From assembly GCA_944470555.2 (NCBI GenBank), contig OX104130.1:3224001-3288000 (forward strand): a stretch of DNA of 64,000 bases, written 5' to 3'. Positions 1-11,589 of the stretch are shown piece by piece (within the stretch, counting starts at the first letter, position 1; every line of letters starts with the position of its first letter). Made by a program: the position numbers and the translations under genes. The notes below the pieces were generated by a model. The model saw only the letters and a list, made by a program, of their open reading frames with translations. It did not search any database and was not told where the DNA came from. This DNA is from Heterobilharzia americana. Its lineage: Eukaryota > Platyhelminthes > Trematoda > Strigeidida > Schistosomatidae.

Positions 1-470
1 ATAGAAAATAACAATAAATTACTCTGTAAAACTACTCCTTAATCATGCATCTCAACACAAAGATGAAATTAGGAGAGTGTTGAACAAACGAAACATCATC
101 AGAGTATTCTACAGAACATCAAACACATTCCAGAACACCTTAGACCATGTGAAGGATGAGTTCCCTGTAGATTCACAATCTAATTGTGTTTATAAAATAA
201 AATACTCAGTCTATGGTGTAAGATACATAGAACAGACTTGCCTTGAAATAAAAATGAGGAGAAATGAACACCGAAGAGCTTCCACTCGACCTCCTAGAAA
301 TCTAGTGGAATTAAAAAGCAACTTGAATAGAACTTCAGCCATAGCTCTACATGTCAAAATGTCGACTTTGACAATATAGAAATTATTCAGAAAGACTAGG
401 AATTATCGAGAACGTTTCTTCACATAAACTGCAATCGGAATTGTCTAAATAGGAAGGAGTGAGGGAATAA
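1..470 (+). pseudogene. Penelope-like element fragment, GIY-YIG end
   Basis: The frame from about 1 to 379 reads through PVDSQSNCVYKIKYSVYG then VRYIEQTCLEI, a GIY-YIG nuclease start in which the usual YIGQT is YIEQT. A downstream REHRRA-like block (RRNEHRRASTRP) and the SAIALHV motif of PLE endonucleases follow. The frame stops at 379, although recognisable sequence (RNYRERFFT) continues in the same phase. The fragment is cut by the window edge. It lacks the reverse transcriptase part and is not functional. Confidence 0.75.
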
Positions 471-479
471 ACATAGTTT

Positions 480-1090
480 GACCTAGTCACAACCCATCTC
501 CATATACTGATATTACCAACACAAAAGTAAAAAGTACCATCAACATATGTGTATATACAAATGCTAAACTGTAATTCATACACTCTACATACACACACAC
601 ACACACATTGAATACACTATATATGTATTCGGACAATGTTGAATCATTCATCCAAAAGAACTCAAATCAACTTATCACATATAAGCTTCCGGTTTATTGT
701 TACTTTGATAAAGTGATCAGTATTAAACAGCAAAACATCAGTTGAAGAAATGTTTTTCGCTATTCATTTACTAGGAAATATAAATACTAAATTAACTGAA
801 TAGATTTAATGACAATATATGCGGTATCTAGGAGATTGTTTTTAGAAATCCTGTCACTCACAGTTATAATTTTAATTCACTTATAATCATCCACTTCAAA
901 CATTTACTCACCTATGGATTAGATAAATGTATTCTACCTTTGGAGTAAGAAGGTTTCATCATGTTCAAAGGAAGTTATGAAGCGAAATAGTAATTCGTTT
1001 TATCAACTACCTGTCTACTGAATAATCATTCCTAGCCACAAAAAAAAAATACCACATTTCTGTTTTTACATCCAGTAATTACTGGTCTTT
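480..1090. other. AT-rich stretch without a recognised gene
   Basis: I see no coding or repeat-family signature here, apart from a short (CA)n run at about 591-607. It is presumably intron or downstream sequence of the minus-strand SGSM-like gene. Confidence 0.4.
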
Positions 1091-1099
1091 CTTATATCA

Positions 1100-2130
1100 G
1101 ATGTGTTCAGTGATAGAGAGAGGAAGAGAAAACTAATGTAAAGTCTCGCATACAAGTGTATCGGTTCAACTTGTAACACGTCATAGTTGCAGAATGCAAA
1201 GAACAAGTAGCTGATATCAAAGTAGACAAGGGTATATGGGAAGAGAAGGAATTTGAAGGTTAGTGAAAATGTTCAGGAAATAGACGATATCTGTAGCATT
1301 TCACTAAGATTATCTAAATAGATAATCTGTACCACCTCACAGTCACTCAAACTAACATTCAGAGACTAAATCTTTGTCTAACTAACCTAGACCTTCCCTA
1401 AATCCAATCCAACTTTTCCTACAGCTTAGTAATTGCAACATATGGACAAGCCATTTAAGTCACTGAAAGTTCACAGCGCCCTATCGATTTACTTCACTTC
1501 CTTGCCTATTATCATTCGCCTAACCTCGACATTGTTCATACGATGATTCCACTAAACAGGAGTAATGCTATAAAGATACCAATGCTCAAAAATGTGTAAT
1601 CTCTTCATATCTTTTGTCTTCAGTCTCCATGTATCACAACCACTACAATGCATCATACTCATCCTTTTAACAAGTAGTCGGGTTTATCTCCAGCAGGCAC
1701 CGGAGATAAAGCAAGTTTGTAAACATCTAACGAACCATCTGTGTTCAAGATGTGATATCGACAGCATTCAACCATTTCACTCTCTATCCTTAAACTAGTC
1801 CTGAAATATCATCTTACATTTAACAGGTATGAAACCTATGCCAGCCAAACATACTTAGATTTCTACTCAACGTGTTCAGAAGACCCTGCATTTATCATCA
1901 TCATCTTCACTAAGTAGAACAACATTGTCTGCGCACTTCCAGTCAACTAGATGTAGTCTAGTGAGTAAATTAATCCCTGTGAATTCAAAGATTTCTAAGG
2001 TTATGCCCATTAGAAATAAAGAAGAGTAGAGGATATCATTCCATTCATGTAAATGTTCACAGAATTGAAATCTATCTGGTCAGAAGATATCCGACACTTC
2101 TTAAACTCGGTTACACTGAATGTAGAAATC
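1100..2130 (-). mobile_element. Non-LTR retrotransposon 3' fragment, decayed
   Basis: The minus strand carries the C-terminal and 3'-UTR part of a CR1/RTE-type LINE. Blocks here recur at 18900-19820, 43190-43660 and 55790-56520 in the same order. They include the TGTAAAGTCTCGCATAC-like 3' region and a GATCAATCCCTGTG-like coding remnant. All frames are broken. Confidence 0.55.
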
Positions 2131-2386
2131 ACAGAGAACAAAAGTTGACTTCTTTAAGATGAAAGTTGGTGATAGACATCACCCGTCAAGTTCAAACAGC
2201 TATTAACCTTAAAACTGAAAAGTAAAAATACAGTAAGTATACTCAAGTTCATTAACATTGAATTCTATACTGTAATTTTCTGAATAAATGTACTTTTCTA
2301 GTAAAAAGAATAAAGGTGGAACAATTTCAAGTCAAAAATAAAGGCAGTTGAAAAATGAAACATTGTCAAAAACATTTTAAGCTTAC

Positions 2387-2589
2387 CGGTTGCATTAAAC
2401 ATTATTTTTTCCGTATAATAGTATGGTTTTCAAACTTTGATGCATTGATTCCACATGATCTTTAGCTGCTAATGCTATATTTTTGGTTGATTTAGGATTC
2501 CGATTCGATTTGGTTGAATTGTATTCATTAATTTGAGGCAGAAGTGCACATGAACCAGTTCGTATTCCTCGACTGGTGGGAAGATCATT
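2387..2589 (-). CDS. SGSM1/2-like: SGSM-like gene, VESLHQ/LLYGKNNV exon with an apparent 1-base deletion
   Basis: This is a 203-base exon. The acceptor reads ATAAAAG|AAT and the donor ACCG|GTAAGC. The phase-0 reading starts NDLPTSRGIRTGSC and, after an Asn/Lys-rich stretch, gives ALAAKDHVESMHQSLKTILL followed by YGKNNV. SGSM1 has SARDYVESLHQNSRATLL followed by YGKNNVLVQP. Directly after NNV the frame hits TAA, four codons before the donor. One more T in the short T run (GTTTAA to GTTTTAA) would give NNVLMQP, restore the family match and make the exon 204 bases. The exon identity is firm. Whether the missing T is an assembly error, an allele or a real lesion is open. The next exons were not found between here and the left edge. 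Confidence 0.83.
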
Positions 2590-2599
2590 CTTTTATTAT

Positions 2600-3055
2600 A
2601 TTGAAAATATAAAATATAAATTACAATATAAACCCATGTAAATTGGCTTCATTATACTCTCATACAGATATTTCAAGTTTCCAGGCAAACATATTTTCAG
2701 AGTAAACATTATGCTACTGAAACATCGATTAGTAGTTTGACACATTCTTCAAAATTATACATGACATAAGTTATTATGTCATTCAACCATGATTGAACCA
2801 AGGTTTCAAAAGTCTCAGTTTGATTATACTGTTACGAAATATCATATGAGTGATCTTAGTTTCCATGCTGAAGGTTAATGTCACAGGTGAGCACAAATTG
2901 TTAGGTGATATAACCAGATTAATTTTGAAACCCTATATTTTTTTATTATCAAAAACAATGTGCTAGGTGTGAAAGATTCTCAATTATTACACATCAGCTT
3001 TAGATGAAACTTTAATTGCTTGATGAAGATTTGTGAATTTGAAGGCACCACTGAA
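2600..3055. other. Intronic AT-rich sequence, nothing recognised
   Basis: This lies just upstream (on the minus strand) of the 2387-2589 exon. It is AT-rich, with no open frame or repeat family that I can recognise. Confidence 0.35.
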
Positions 3056-3059
3056 TCAA

Positions 3060-3515
3060 AACAAGAAGTTTGATTTGGAGGTTTATAGTGACTTATTTAT
3101 TATTCTCAAGTTGGTACTGATCAACCAGCAATCGATCAATAAATGAATCCCCATAAACCTCAGGATCAAACCACTGTATAGTGCTCGTTATTGAGTGAAT
3201 TGCTTCTAGATGAGATCTATTGAAGTTCCAATGAGTAGTGGTTATCGGTGGTGCCAACCAAGTTGTAAGTGAAAACAGTTACTCAACGACAGCATTGAGT
3301 GAACGTCATTCTATATCACGAACTGACTCAGTGGTAAAGGTTTAGCAGTGGAACCTGAAGGCCCCAGGTTCGAGCCCTACCAGAGGGACGGCCATGTGTG
3401 CACGCACTGCTGTGGAGTCCCATACTAAAAAGAAACAGATACCCTCCAGTACTCTCAGATTTTCAACGGTTCTCCAACTGATATCATTTCATGATGAATA
3501 CTAATCTTAAATAAA
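3060..3515 (+). repeat. SINE family 2 copy (tRNA-like head plus degenerate hammerhead)
   Basis: The copy contains the family's tRNA-like segment (CAGTGGTAAAGG, then B-box-like GGTTCGAGCCC), GTGTGCACGCACTGC, and a hammerhead remnant GTGGAGTCCCATACTA. It ends with the family tail CAACTGATATCATTTCATGA. The GAAA core is displaced (AAAAAGAAAC), so cleavage is unlikely. Confidence 0.65.
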
Positions 3516-3519
3516 AAAA

Positions 3520-4075
3520 TGCTTATCAAGTAGAGAATAGCATAGAAAGTGATATTATATTCACGGGTGCATTCTTAGGTGTATAATGAATGTATATTTT
3601 CTTTCCACACTAAAGAATAGACTATTGAAGTATGCTATTAACAGGCTAGATATATATTGGATGATACTTCCATTATCAATTGATCAGAATATGGATAAGA
3701 AGGAATTACTGAAGAATTTTAATAAAAAACACTTCAAGAAGGTGAACTTCCTTGATATTATATAATAAGTAGACAATGAGATAGGTCACTCTTCAAAAGC
3801 GTGTACAGATGAACTAAATCTGTATGTCGATAGATATACACTTCTTTAATTCCATACCGATATGTTAAGACAAAAATCGAGTGAAATGTTTCACATTCTG
3901 CTCAGATAACATTCTACAGAATGAGTTAGAGTAGATTAACTGAAATAGATAATCCTTGAAGCAGTAATTTTTCGAAAAAAGTCATTATTCATAAAGTATT
4001 ACAATTTATTGGGGGTATACTTGTTGAGATCGTATTCCACAGACTATTAAGAATCATTAAAAGAGCTTTTTGTGA
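3520..4075. other. AT-rich stretch without a recognised gene
   Basis: No gene was recognised. A short patch near 3700-3770 could be PLE reverse transcriptase debris, but it is too decayed to call. Confidence 0.3.
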
Positions 4076-4079
4076 AAGT

Positions 4080-4300
4080 AATCTCTGTTCATTGTTTTCT
4101 ACTCGACTAATTGTTTCGTATCAAATGAATGGTAACCTATTGACCTTTGTCACCCTCCCCCCATTTGTAGTGATCAATTTAATTACACTTGTGGAGATAG
4201 ACACTTATATTGAGCGTATGACTAGTCAACTCAGCCAACGTATTACCGAACACCTATCTATCATTGTGGCTGGAAATAGGACAGGTTAAATCTATATGAA
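4080..4300 (+). pseudogene. Degenerate PLE GIY-YIG fragment
   Basis: One forward frame contains RTTSQLSQRITEHL-like sequence after an IGR-like position, which resembles the alpha-helical part of PLE GIY-YIG domains (compare 41560-41748). Stops and a frameshift separate it from the rest. The downstream pyrimidine-rich sequence to about 4560 resembles the 3' region after the PLE at 41750-42230. Confidence 0.4.
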
Positions 4301-4649
4301 CTTCTATTTTGTCACATCTAGTTGACGGTGACCACAGAGAGTGGATATTTAAAATTTATTTATCCACCGCCTCCTTCAGTATTACGCAACTTTTGTATCC
4401 TTTTCTAAGTTTTGATCCACTTTGTCTATCTGTCTGAACTCCTGTTTGCGTCCATTCATTCCATTGTGAAGATTATTCATACTACCGCCATTTTTATCAT
4501 CATTCTAAAGTACACAATCTGCATCTTTATTATCGTTGACTCACAAATTACGCACCTTGATTGCTTCACATATATACATTGAAAGCTATACAGATTCGAA
4601 TGACGGCTGATGAGGTCTAATTGAAAATAAACTTTAGTTTCAGATTCAT

Positions 4650-5240
4650 AAAGAGATAACTTATTCCAAAGTAGTATTCATCATGAAGTGATATCAGTTG
4701 AAAAGTCATTGAAAGTCTTGGAGCATTACACAACTGTATCACCCTCAAATGAGACTCCTCAGAAGTAAGCGTTAACAATGCTCCCAAGGATGAAACTCAG
4801 ACTTTTAAGTCTAACGACGACCGTGTTAATCATCCAGCCATCAGAGAAGATTTCCGTTTATGACGAATACTATTACCCTAAAATAAATATAATTCCCATA
4901 AAATCTTAACCTACATTACTGTGTAGTGCTGATCAGTGAAATGTTTCGAAATGGATATCCAAAAGTTCCAATGAGAAGGCGTAACTTGTAGGGTCAACTA
5001 AGTCGGAGGTGAAGTGCATTCAATTGAAAGTCTTGATGGATAGTCGAATAATGTAACGAATTGATAGAAGTAAGAAAATGTAGATCAATGAACTCCAACT
5101 CAGTGACCAAATAGTTTGATCTGTGGTGTGTATCTCCTAAGAAGTCTCGTTTCGAAACGAAACAGCTGTTCAATGTCTTGAGGTTTTGAATGCTTCTCCA
5201 ACTGATATCACTTCATGATTAATACTACCTTGAAAACAAT
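4650..5240. repeat. Head-to-head pair of SINE family 2 copies
   Basis: A minus-oriented copy (about 4660-4870: TATTCATCATGAAGTGATATCAG, then GAGACTCCTCAGAAGT, the hammerhead arm in reverse) is followed by a plus-oriented copy (about 4900-5240: CATTACTGTGTAGTGCTGAT through CTCCAACTGATATCACTTCA). Both are diverged. Confidence 0.5.
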
Positions 5241-5244
5241 ATTG

Positions 5245-6115
5245 TTCACCTACTTATCTTGTTATAATACATATACTAACAGAGAGATAGATTAGTCTCA
5301 AACCCTTTTGTATAAACATATCACTTCAAGTTGCCAAACATCATAGCAACATGCAACCATCTCGATCTAGTAGGTCAGATAAATAGTTAAAGGACTTCAT
5401 AGATCACTGTCACATCTTGATTGAACCAACATTAGCTTTCCTGTAACCTATGCCTACTTCAGATAACACCTTGATGGTTAAGTGTGCACAACACATGTCC
5501 AAGTCACTATTGAATATACGAAATTTATGGGTTGTTGAAGCGTAATAAAACAGATCATAAGACGCATTAATGAACCTATGCGAACTGTATGTTTGTATAC
5601 ACTCTTTCTCGGAATTATAAAACTAAATGTGTAAAGTATACAACTATAAAATACTGGTTGTGACCCAATAGTCACAGCTAATAAACTATAAGTGATCAAT
5701 GAAGTCTTTAAACCAATATAAGCCTTTTTGTGTTTTTATAAAAAAAGAGAAAGCCTAGGAATTGATTAGCTTCAAAATGTCCCATTTTCTTAAAATTTAT
5801 TTTTATTTTAGCTAACTTTGATCATATTTGACCTTGAGAAGGAAATTTAATCAGTTCGTATCAATATTGAACATTTATTCACATTCAATGTTTCAATGTC
5901 TTTACTAACCCATGTAAGATATCAAAATACATACTACCTAAAAATAGTGGTGGCATTGAAGGTGGATGGGTGCGTGGTTAAAAGTACTATCCTCATAAGA
6001 AATTTCAATAAATATATACTCTGTTTAATAGTTTTCACAATGACAATGTTTTATCAGTATGATAGGTTATTCACCTCTTTTTAAACAACCAATTAAATTT
6101 GTCATGGTGTCACTA
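5245..6115. other. AT-rich stretch, nothing recognised
   Basis: There are a few short open frames with no family resemblance, and I see no repeat of the named families. It is probably intron of the minus-strand gene. Confidence 0.35.
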
Positions 6116-6149
6116 TGTTTGTAATGTGTAAGTCAGTTGAAGCAGTTGT

Positions 6150-6560
6150 GGAATTTCATTTATTGACGTGGCTGACTGGGAGATGCATTAGGCATACCTA
6201 GTCATCGTCAGTTTCGCTGAACAATGTTGACCGGAAAAAGTTAGAGATGGCTAGTATAAAACATGGCATCAGCGTATGACTATTAGTCTGAACCATGTAG
6301 GAGGATGTCGACTTTCCAGTAGGAGGCCACATGACAACAGAAATCAGTGAGTGGAGTCTCCAGGTAACATGATTCAGAAACAATCTAGCTGGCATACATA
6401 TATCCACACATTATCCTCATTTTATTCGTCATCCTGTGTCATTTCTCATCTTTTTACCTTCTCGCTTGTTGTACAGATATGAAGTATGACAACTTGGAGC
6501 ATTGTACAGTAACGCGTAGTCCCATGCTGATCTTATCTGCCTGTATACCGAATGAAACAC
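6150..6560 (+). mobile_element. LINE C-terminal/3' fragment
   Basis: The forward strand echoes the LINE tail in which an RLRWLGH...RMP block is followed by WKKVRGG and KTWHQ. Here it appears as WLTGRCIRHT, KKLEMASIKHGIS and the later GGHMTTEIS...WSLQVT. The same 3' region recurs at 14680-14960, 28380-28620, 47190-47340 and 63240-63420. It is fully decayed. Confidence 0.5.
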
Positions 6561-6717
6561 ATTTTAGTAAACAACACTTCACTTATCAATGATGAATGTA
6601 AATCGTCTTAACTACTAATCAACAGAACAAAAGGTGAGATCTCAAGAAACAGATAAGCAGTGCGAAACGAGTAGTACCAAAGTATACCTATGTGAATAGC
6701 ATGCCACACAGGACAAG

Positions 6718-6720
<3 letters not shown>

Positions 6721-6773
<53 letters not shown>
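6721..6773. repeat. (TA)n microsatellite
   Basis: This is a pure TA dinucleotide tract of about 53 bases. Open frames through it are Tyr-Ile artefacts. Confidence 0.97.
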
Positions 6774-6776
<3 letters not shown>

Positions 6777-7003
6777 GTTAATAATCGTCTTAATTCATAA
6801 ATAACTAAAATGAAAATGGAAATAATCCATGAAACAAAGGTGTATGACATAATAACATGCTCCTCAACTAATCCCACTTCTTCTAGTTTTACATATTATC
6901 AGAAGGATGTAGTCAACTTTTCTTTATTAAGTCCCTATATCTCCTATAGGCATTATCATTATCAGTAAATTGGTAGTTGTATCACAAGAAAAGAATCAAC
7001 TAT

Positions 7004-7053
<50 letters not shown>
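7004..7053. repeat. (TA)n microsatellite
   Basis: This is a TA dinucleotide tract of roughly 50 bases, 230 bases after the previous one. Confidence 0.96.
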
Positions 7054-7055
<2 letters not shown>

Positions 7056-7409
7056 ACTACAAATCAATGTACATAACACTGTCCCACAAAGGTTCATCCT
7101 TGGATGAATGTCTTTGACTGAAGCAACAGGTGGTTTGGCTTCAATTCTCAGACACGATAAGAGACCTATCAACGTTGTAAATGAGGGCTGACAAGCAAGA
7201 AATGCCGTCCAGGGCTTCCTGCCAATTGCATCAACCAACTTAACAAATATCTTTTCTACTTTATCTAGTCTTCTTACCGAAATTACCTCACCATTAGACA
7301 TAAGATGATACACGAATCAACTAGATACTCATACACTGGTACCTGTATCTGGATATCTCACATATATTGATAATTGCATAACTTGCGCTATTCTGTTTTC
7401 ATGTAGATA

Positions 7410-7600
7410 TTTGACTGAACTGATTGACCCCTGTTAACATATGAGCTCATGTGTGGATGCTCTTTGTACACCTGACTGCGTAGCCTATTAAGTAACACTG
7501 TATCTGACGCAGTGTATACCGTGTTCTATCAACCGCTGACTCGTCCAATATGCAACAAAAGGAGCACCCTAGACTCCACTACTAATCACCTTCAAGTAAA
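7410..7600. repeat. Very degenerate Sm-alpha-type SINE remnant
   Basis: The CATATGAGCTCATGTGTGGA block matches the Sm-alpha tail in reverse (compare 11160-11190). CACCCTAGACTCCACTACTA resembles the forward hammerhead 3' side. The two parts are in opposite orientation. Confidence 0.35.
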
Positions 7601-7609
7601 TAACTTCTG

Positions 7610-8640
7610 CAACTCCCGCATTGTTATCATTTAAAGCCGGATTCATCAATTTCACAGGATCATTACAAATTAATTGACATAAGGAACATTTATAACCCAT
7701 TATAAGTAAGTGAAACCCTTGAATGCTACAATTATTCAAAAAGGGCATAAGACATAAAATAAAAGTGAATGAACGTGATGCAACATACTAACATGATACA
7801 CATCAATCTCGAATATAGAAATGATCTCGTGTCTACGAAGAGAATTCTGATGACACTTTACAAAATATAATTTTCCCGACCACATATTTTAACTGACCAC
7901 ATTGATGAAGACAGTAGTAAATTTCAGAATGCACCATGGAACCTTAGAAATATCAAAAAAAGAGCTGGACATCTGACAGGAATCAAGCATGATGAATGAA
8001 AATTTTGCTTCATAAATGTATATTTCTCGTGTGTAATATATATTTCTGAAGCCAAACTTCTCAATCATTTTCATGAGATAAACTTCCATTATAGATACTA
8101 CCTACTCGTAAGTAGTTTAAATAGTATTACAAAATATATGCACATAAACTTGTATGAATTGATGTAATTTTGACGAAACTCGCTATTTTCAGTTCAAAAC
8201 GCAGTTAATAAGGACAAATAAACACCATAAACTGACAAAGACTTTACATAATAAACAACTGATCCACTTTAAATAATAATTAGAAGTTTTAAAAGCAGAA
8301 GAAGTAAGGTATTAACTACAAAAAACCTATTAAACATGATCATACATGTATGTGTTGATAAACATTTCGTTCCATGCACATAGAAATATCTTTTGATCAG
8401 CTTATGACATAAATTTGTCTCAATTATGAGTAGAAAAGCAACCTAATCAATGTTTGTCAAGATGTAGAAATTTAATACCAAACATATTCAATGATAAATA
8501 TTATATGAAGATAATTGAAACGCGTGAACTGCAGTTTTGCAAAAGATTGCTGTATATTTGGCAGTCCAATTCAAACACCACTTATGTTGTATCCATAGCC
8601 AGACAAAATAAGAGTCTCAAAATCGATTGTGAATTTTTTT
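7610..8640. other. AT-rich stretch, nothing recognised
   Basis: Only short, composition-driven open frames occur. I recognise no exon or repeat family. Confidence 0.35.
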
Positions 8641-8644
8641 CAGG

Positions 8645-8985
8645 TGTTAAAGCAGCCGTGTGAGGGCTTACGGAGAGTTGTCATCAGAATTGACAACAAC
8701 AGGTGGTGTTCTCAAAGGATGTCCGCTGCCAGCCTTCTTATTTAACTTCATCATGGATATACTATTTGGACATAACCTTGGGGATTGACCTACTCCCTGA
8801 AAGGTGAAGAGGTTGAAAAATGCAGGGTCTTCTGAACACCTTGAGTAGAAAATTGATTATGCTTTGCTGACATGCATTTCGCACCTGTCAAATGTAAAAT
8901 AACGCTTAAGAACTGGTCTCCTGCCAGTACATCAAGTCTAATCATAGGGAGTGAAGTGGTGGAATATGAGGGATGGCGTTGAGCT
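8645..8985 (+). mobile_element. LINE reverse transcriptase fragment
   Basis: Forward frames carry GGVLKGCPLPAFLFNFIMD, a remnant of the RT block around GVRQGCPLSPFLFNF. After a deletion come IDLLP and then SNVK..LKNWSPAS...IIGSEVVEY, matching the palm/thumb SKCK..LQDW...IGSEVVE part. The YADD active-site segment is missing or degenerate. The fragment is frameshifted and truncated. Confidence 0.7.
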
Positions 8986-10370
8986 CAGGTGATGGTCTTG
9001 GTTGTATTGTGTTCCCTGAGCTGAGTTGTTTAGTCGTGGAGCTTTCATTGCCTTTCTAGACGACATCCCAGTACTAACCTCAGTATGAAATTAGCTGTCA
9101 GTATATCTCTGTGAGGGATTTAGTAGCTTGACTGACGAAGCGGTTTGCGATTGGTTGTTTCCTTTGATTATTGTGTCATCTGACTGCTAGATTGTCCTGT
9201 TGACTTTCCTCTGTTTGACCTCTGACCTTTCTGTCGTTTATCATTTTTCTTGCTGGTTGATAGATCGGGTCTGTGTTTATACATTTGTCGACTGCTGACT
9301 GACTGACATGAATGCCAAGCTTCTAGGAATTATCTGATATTCCTTTTGCATCCTCTCTCCGTCAAAATTTCTACACTGTCAAAATTCAATTCATGTCCAT
9401 AGTTGTTATCCACGAGCACTGAAATGGTGATGAAATTTCGTGATGTTTAATAGCCAATTGGCGCTCATGTAGACGAAGGCGAAGGCGACCACTTTGTCCA
9501 ATGTAGTGTTTCAAACAGTTATTGCAGTTGATTTTGTAAATGATATTCTGTTTTTCTTCCTTGGTTGTTGCATCCTTTGGTCTGTACAATAGCGTTTGGA
9601 TGGAATTCATTGATTTATTGGCCACACCAATTCCAAGTGGTCTGATTTCTGATATATTCTTTATGTACGGCAGTTGATGCATTTATTGGTCTCTGTCGAT
9701 GACTTTGTAGTTGATGTTGTACGGGAGAGGGATCTTCTGATGAAGTTTCGCGGGTAGCTGTTCTTCTTTAGGATAGACTCACAGCTTGATCAACAGTGTT
9801 TTCAGTGACATCAAATTCACAATGGATAAGGGGTCAAACAACCAACTACCATTCCTGGATGTTTTAGGCAGTAGGACAAATCCCAGAAAGCTGGAAACCA
9901 AAGTGTACAGGAAGCAAACACACTAATCAAATCCTCAACTACGGTAGCGACAACGCACAAAATTAGTTGTGAGCAGATTCTACTCAAGAGAGCGAGAATA
10001 CACTGCAGTACAATAACGTCACGGAGAAAAAAGAAAATTACTTGACATTACTTGCATTCAGGTCAGTCAGTCAGCAATTACTAGATGTATAGACATAGAG
10101 CCAATCTATCAACCAATAAGAAAAATGATGAACGACAAAAGGTCAGAGGTCAGGTAGAAGAGAAATCAACGGGAAAATGTAGCAGTCAGTTAATGACACA
10201 ATAACCAAAGGAAACAACTAATCACAAACCAGTTCATCAGGTCAAGGTACTGACATCTCACTTCATACTGACGTCAGTACTAGAGATGTCGTCTAGAAAG
10301 GCAATGAAAGCTCCACTACTAAACAACTCAGCTCAGAGAACACAATACAACCAAGAGTGGAGGAATATGT
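8985..10370. mobile_element. Penelope-like element with inverted terminal arms
   Basis: Arms at about 8985-9340 and 10040-10370 are inverted copies of each other. The first starts TGGTCTTGGTTGTATTGTG and the second ends CACAATACAACCAAGAG. Between them, minus-strand frame 9386-9682 encodes a GIY-YIG module (PKDATTKEEKQNIIYKINCN then NCLKHYIGQSGRLRLRLHE). At about 9795-10030 a forward remnant reads NNQLPFLDVL and LETKVYRKQTH, the RT thumb segment of the same kind of PLE. The RT and the endonuclease point in opposite directions, so this is a rearranged copy. Confidence 0.65.
9386..9710 (-). pseudogene. PLE GIY-YIG endonuclease remnant
   Basis: IIYKINC...CLKHYIGQSGR is the GIY-YIG start with a CxxC-like Cys pair (INCNNC) before it, as in PLE endonucleases. 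RLRLHE follows, matching the catalytic Arg helix. The C-terminal third, including the distal Glu region, is missing. Confidence 0.7.
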
Positions 10371-10404
10371 CGACCACTTCACTCACTTGTGGATCTATAT
10401 CAGC

Positions 10405-11015
10405 CAGAACGGGTTATAACTCCATTTTAGTCTGTTTATTAGAAATATCACACAGTGAAACAGTAGCATTCACTGGATAACGTTTCGGACACAATTTATT
10501 CTCCATATTCATATCAGTAACTCCACAACTTCGAGATAGACTCGGTATATTCCTAATTCTCTCTCCTTCTTTATGATGACAAGAGTAGTAGAATTTTCCA
10601 TATATCTGTGACAGGTACAGAATCATTTTGATTGCATGTGTTTGGTGTTGATTCGATAAATAAAGATGCGGTTATCAATCTCTCCCTCCCTCCACCCAAA
10701 TAAGTTAGTTTTCAACACTGTCGCTCTATCCCACCTTACTGTGTGATTGTGTGTCATCGCATGCAGAGCTATAGCCGAGCTTTTCTCTAGATTTCTTATC
10801 TGATTACCATCTACTGATCCTGATTTAGCTAAGTTTTTGTGCTCTGTTATTCTAATCGACTCTGGTCGACTACTTTGACCTATGTACTTCACCTCGCAAT
10901 CATTGCCAATAAACGTTATCCAGTGAATGCTACTGTTTCACTGTGTGATATTTCTAATAAACAGACTAAAATGGAATTTCAGTCAACCACAGTGTACACG
11001 TTCTACTCTTATATT
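10405..11015 (-). mobile_element. PLE 3' module with GIY-YIG flanked by inverted 3' sequence
   Basis: Minus frame 10623-10892 gives KYIGQSSRPESIRITEHKN, SSAIALHAMTHN and RIFIYRINTKHMQSK, the C-terminal GIY-YIG module. Its 3' flank (10405-10620, minus) contains KRYPVNATVSLCDISNKQTK-like sequence. The same segment occurs in inverted orientation directly upstream of the truncated nuclease at about 10905-11010. It is near-identical to the element at 32760-33640. Confidence 0.75.
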
Positions 11016-11109
11016 AACAGAACGGGCTGGTTGCTGATAGAATCCTCACATGGAATACCGTAGTCCCGTCTGGTATTTGTTAAATCGGATTATCTTTCAC
11101 ATTAGTGTT

Positions 11110-11466
11110 ATTGCTTGTATTACATCGTCGTTGATTGGACCGAATTGATCAGTCTCTGTTGGCAAATGGGCTCGTATGTGGATGCCTCGATATTGCCTGT
11201 CTTTTAACTATGCTAAGTAATGATGGGCAGTGGCTAGCAGTGGAATTCAGGATGCGCATTTCGTCCTATTTGGGACTCATCAGCTGGACGTACCTGCTTC
11301 CCAGTGAGTGATGTTGTTCCCACCTGGACTTGGACTCGGGAGCGATCTCTTCAAACGCCAGTGCGTTCTCCATTACACCACCGAGCCACGATGGGAACAA
11401 CATCACCCACTGGGAAGCAGGTACGTCCAGCTGACGAGTCCAAATAGGATGAAATGCGTATCTTTG
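11110..11466. repeat. Sm-alpha-type SINE, minus copy joined to a plus partial copy
   Basis: The minus-oriented copy covers about 11115-11395: tail block (GTCGTTGATTGGACCGAATT in forward reading), hammerhead, then tRNA-like head with a B-box-like segment. Immediately after, 11390-11466 repeats the head-to-hammerhead segment in plus orientation. The pair forms a hairpin. Confidence 0.8.
11246..11290 (-). ncRNA. Hammerhead ribozyme of an Sm-alpha-type SINE
   Basis: On the minus strand the core reads CTGATGAG, stem II GTCC/GGAC with loop CAAATA, and core GAAA. Stem III is a 4-bp ATGC/GCAT (or 2 bp plus GCGC loop), the cleavage triplet ATC, and stem I CAG/CTG next to the core. All invariant core bases are present. 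Hammerheads in schistosome Sm-alpha SINEs are established. I infer that this copy could still cleave. Confidence 0.85.
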
Positions 11467-11589
11467 ACATTATTATTATTATTATTTTAATTGTCTAGAT
11501 ATCCACTATTTGCATGCTTCATGTCTTAGTTACCGAGGTCTAAAGAACCACGGTGATTGGTTTAATGTTTTATATATGAGAAAATTTAC

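Noticed and set aside
870..1000. A possible further SGSM-like exon ending at a GTGAGT donor near 915
   Set aside because: The only open frame to that donor starts after a stop, has no acceptor, and does not match the family.
6608..6877. Minus-strand 89-codon frame with a Tyr-Ile run, and similar frames at 6996-7313, 24381-24612, 36788-37116 and 62385-62573
   Set aside because: They are open only because (TA)n has no stops in some frames. No coding signature was found outside the tract.
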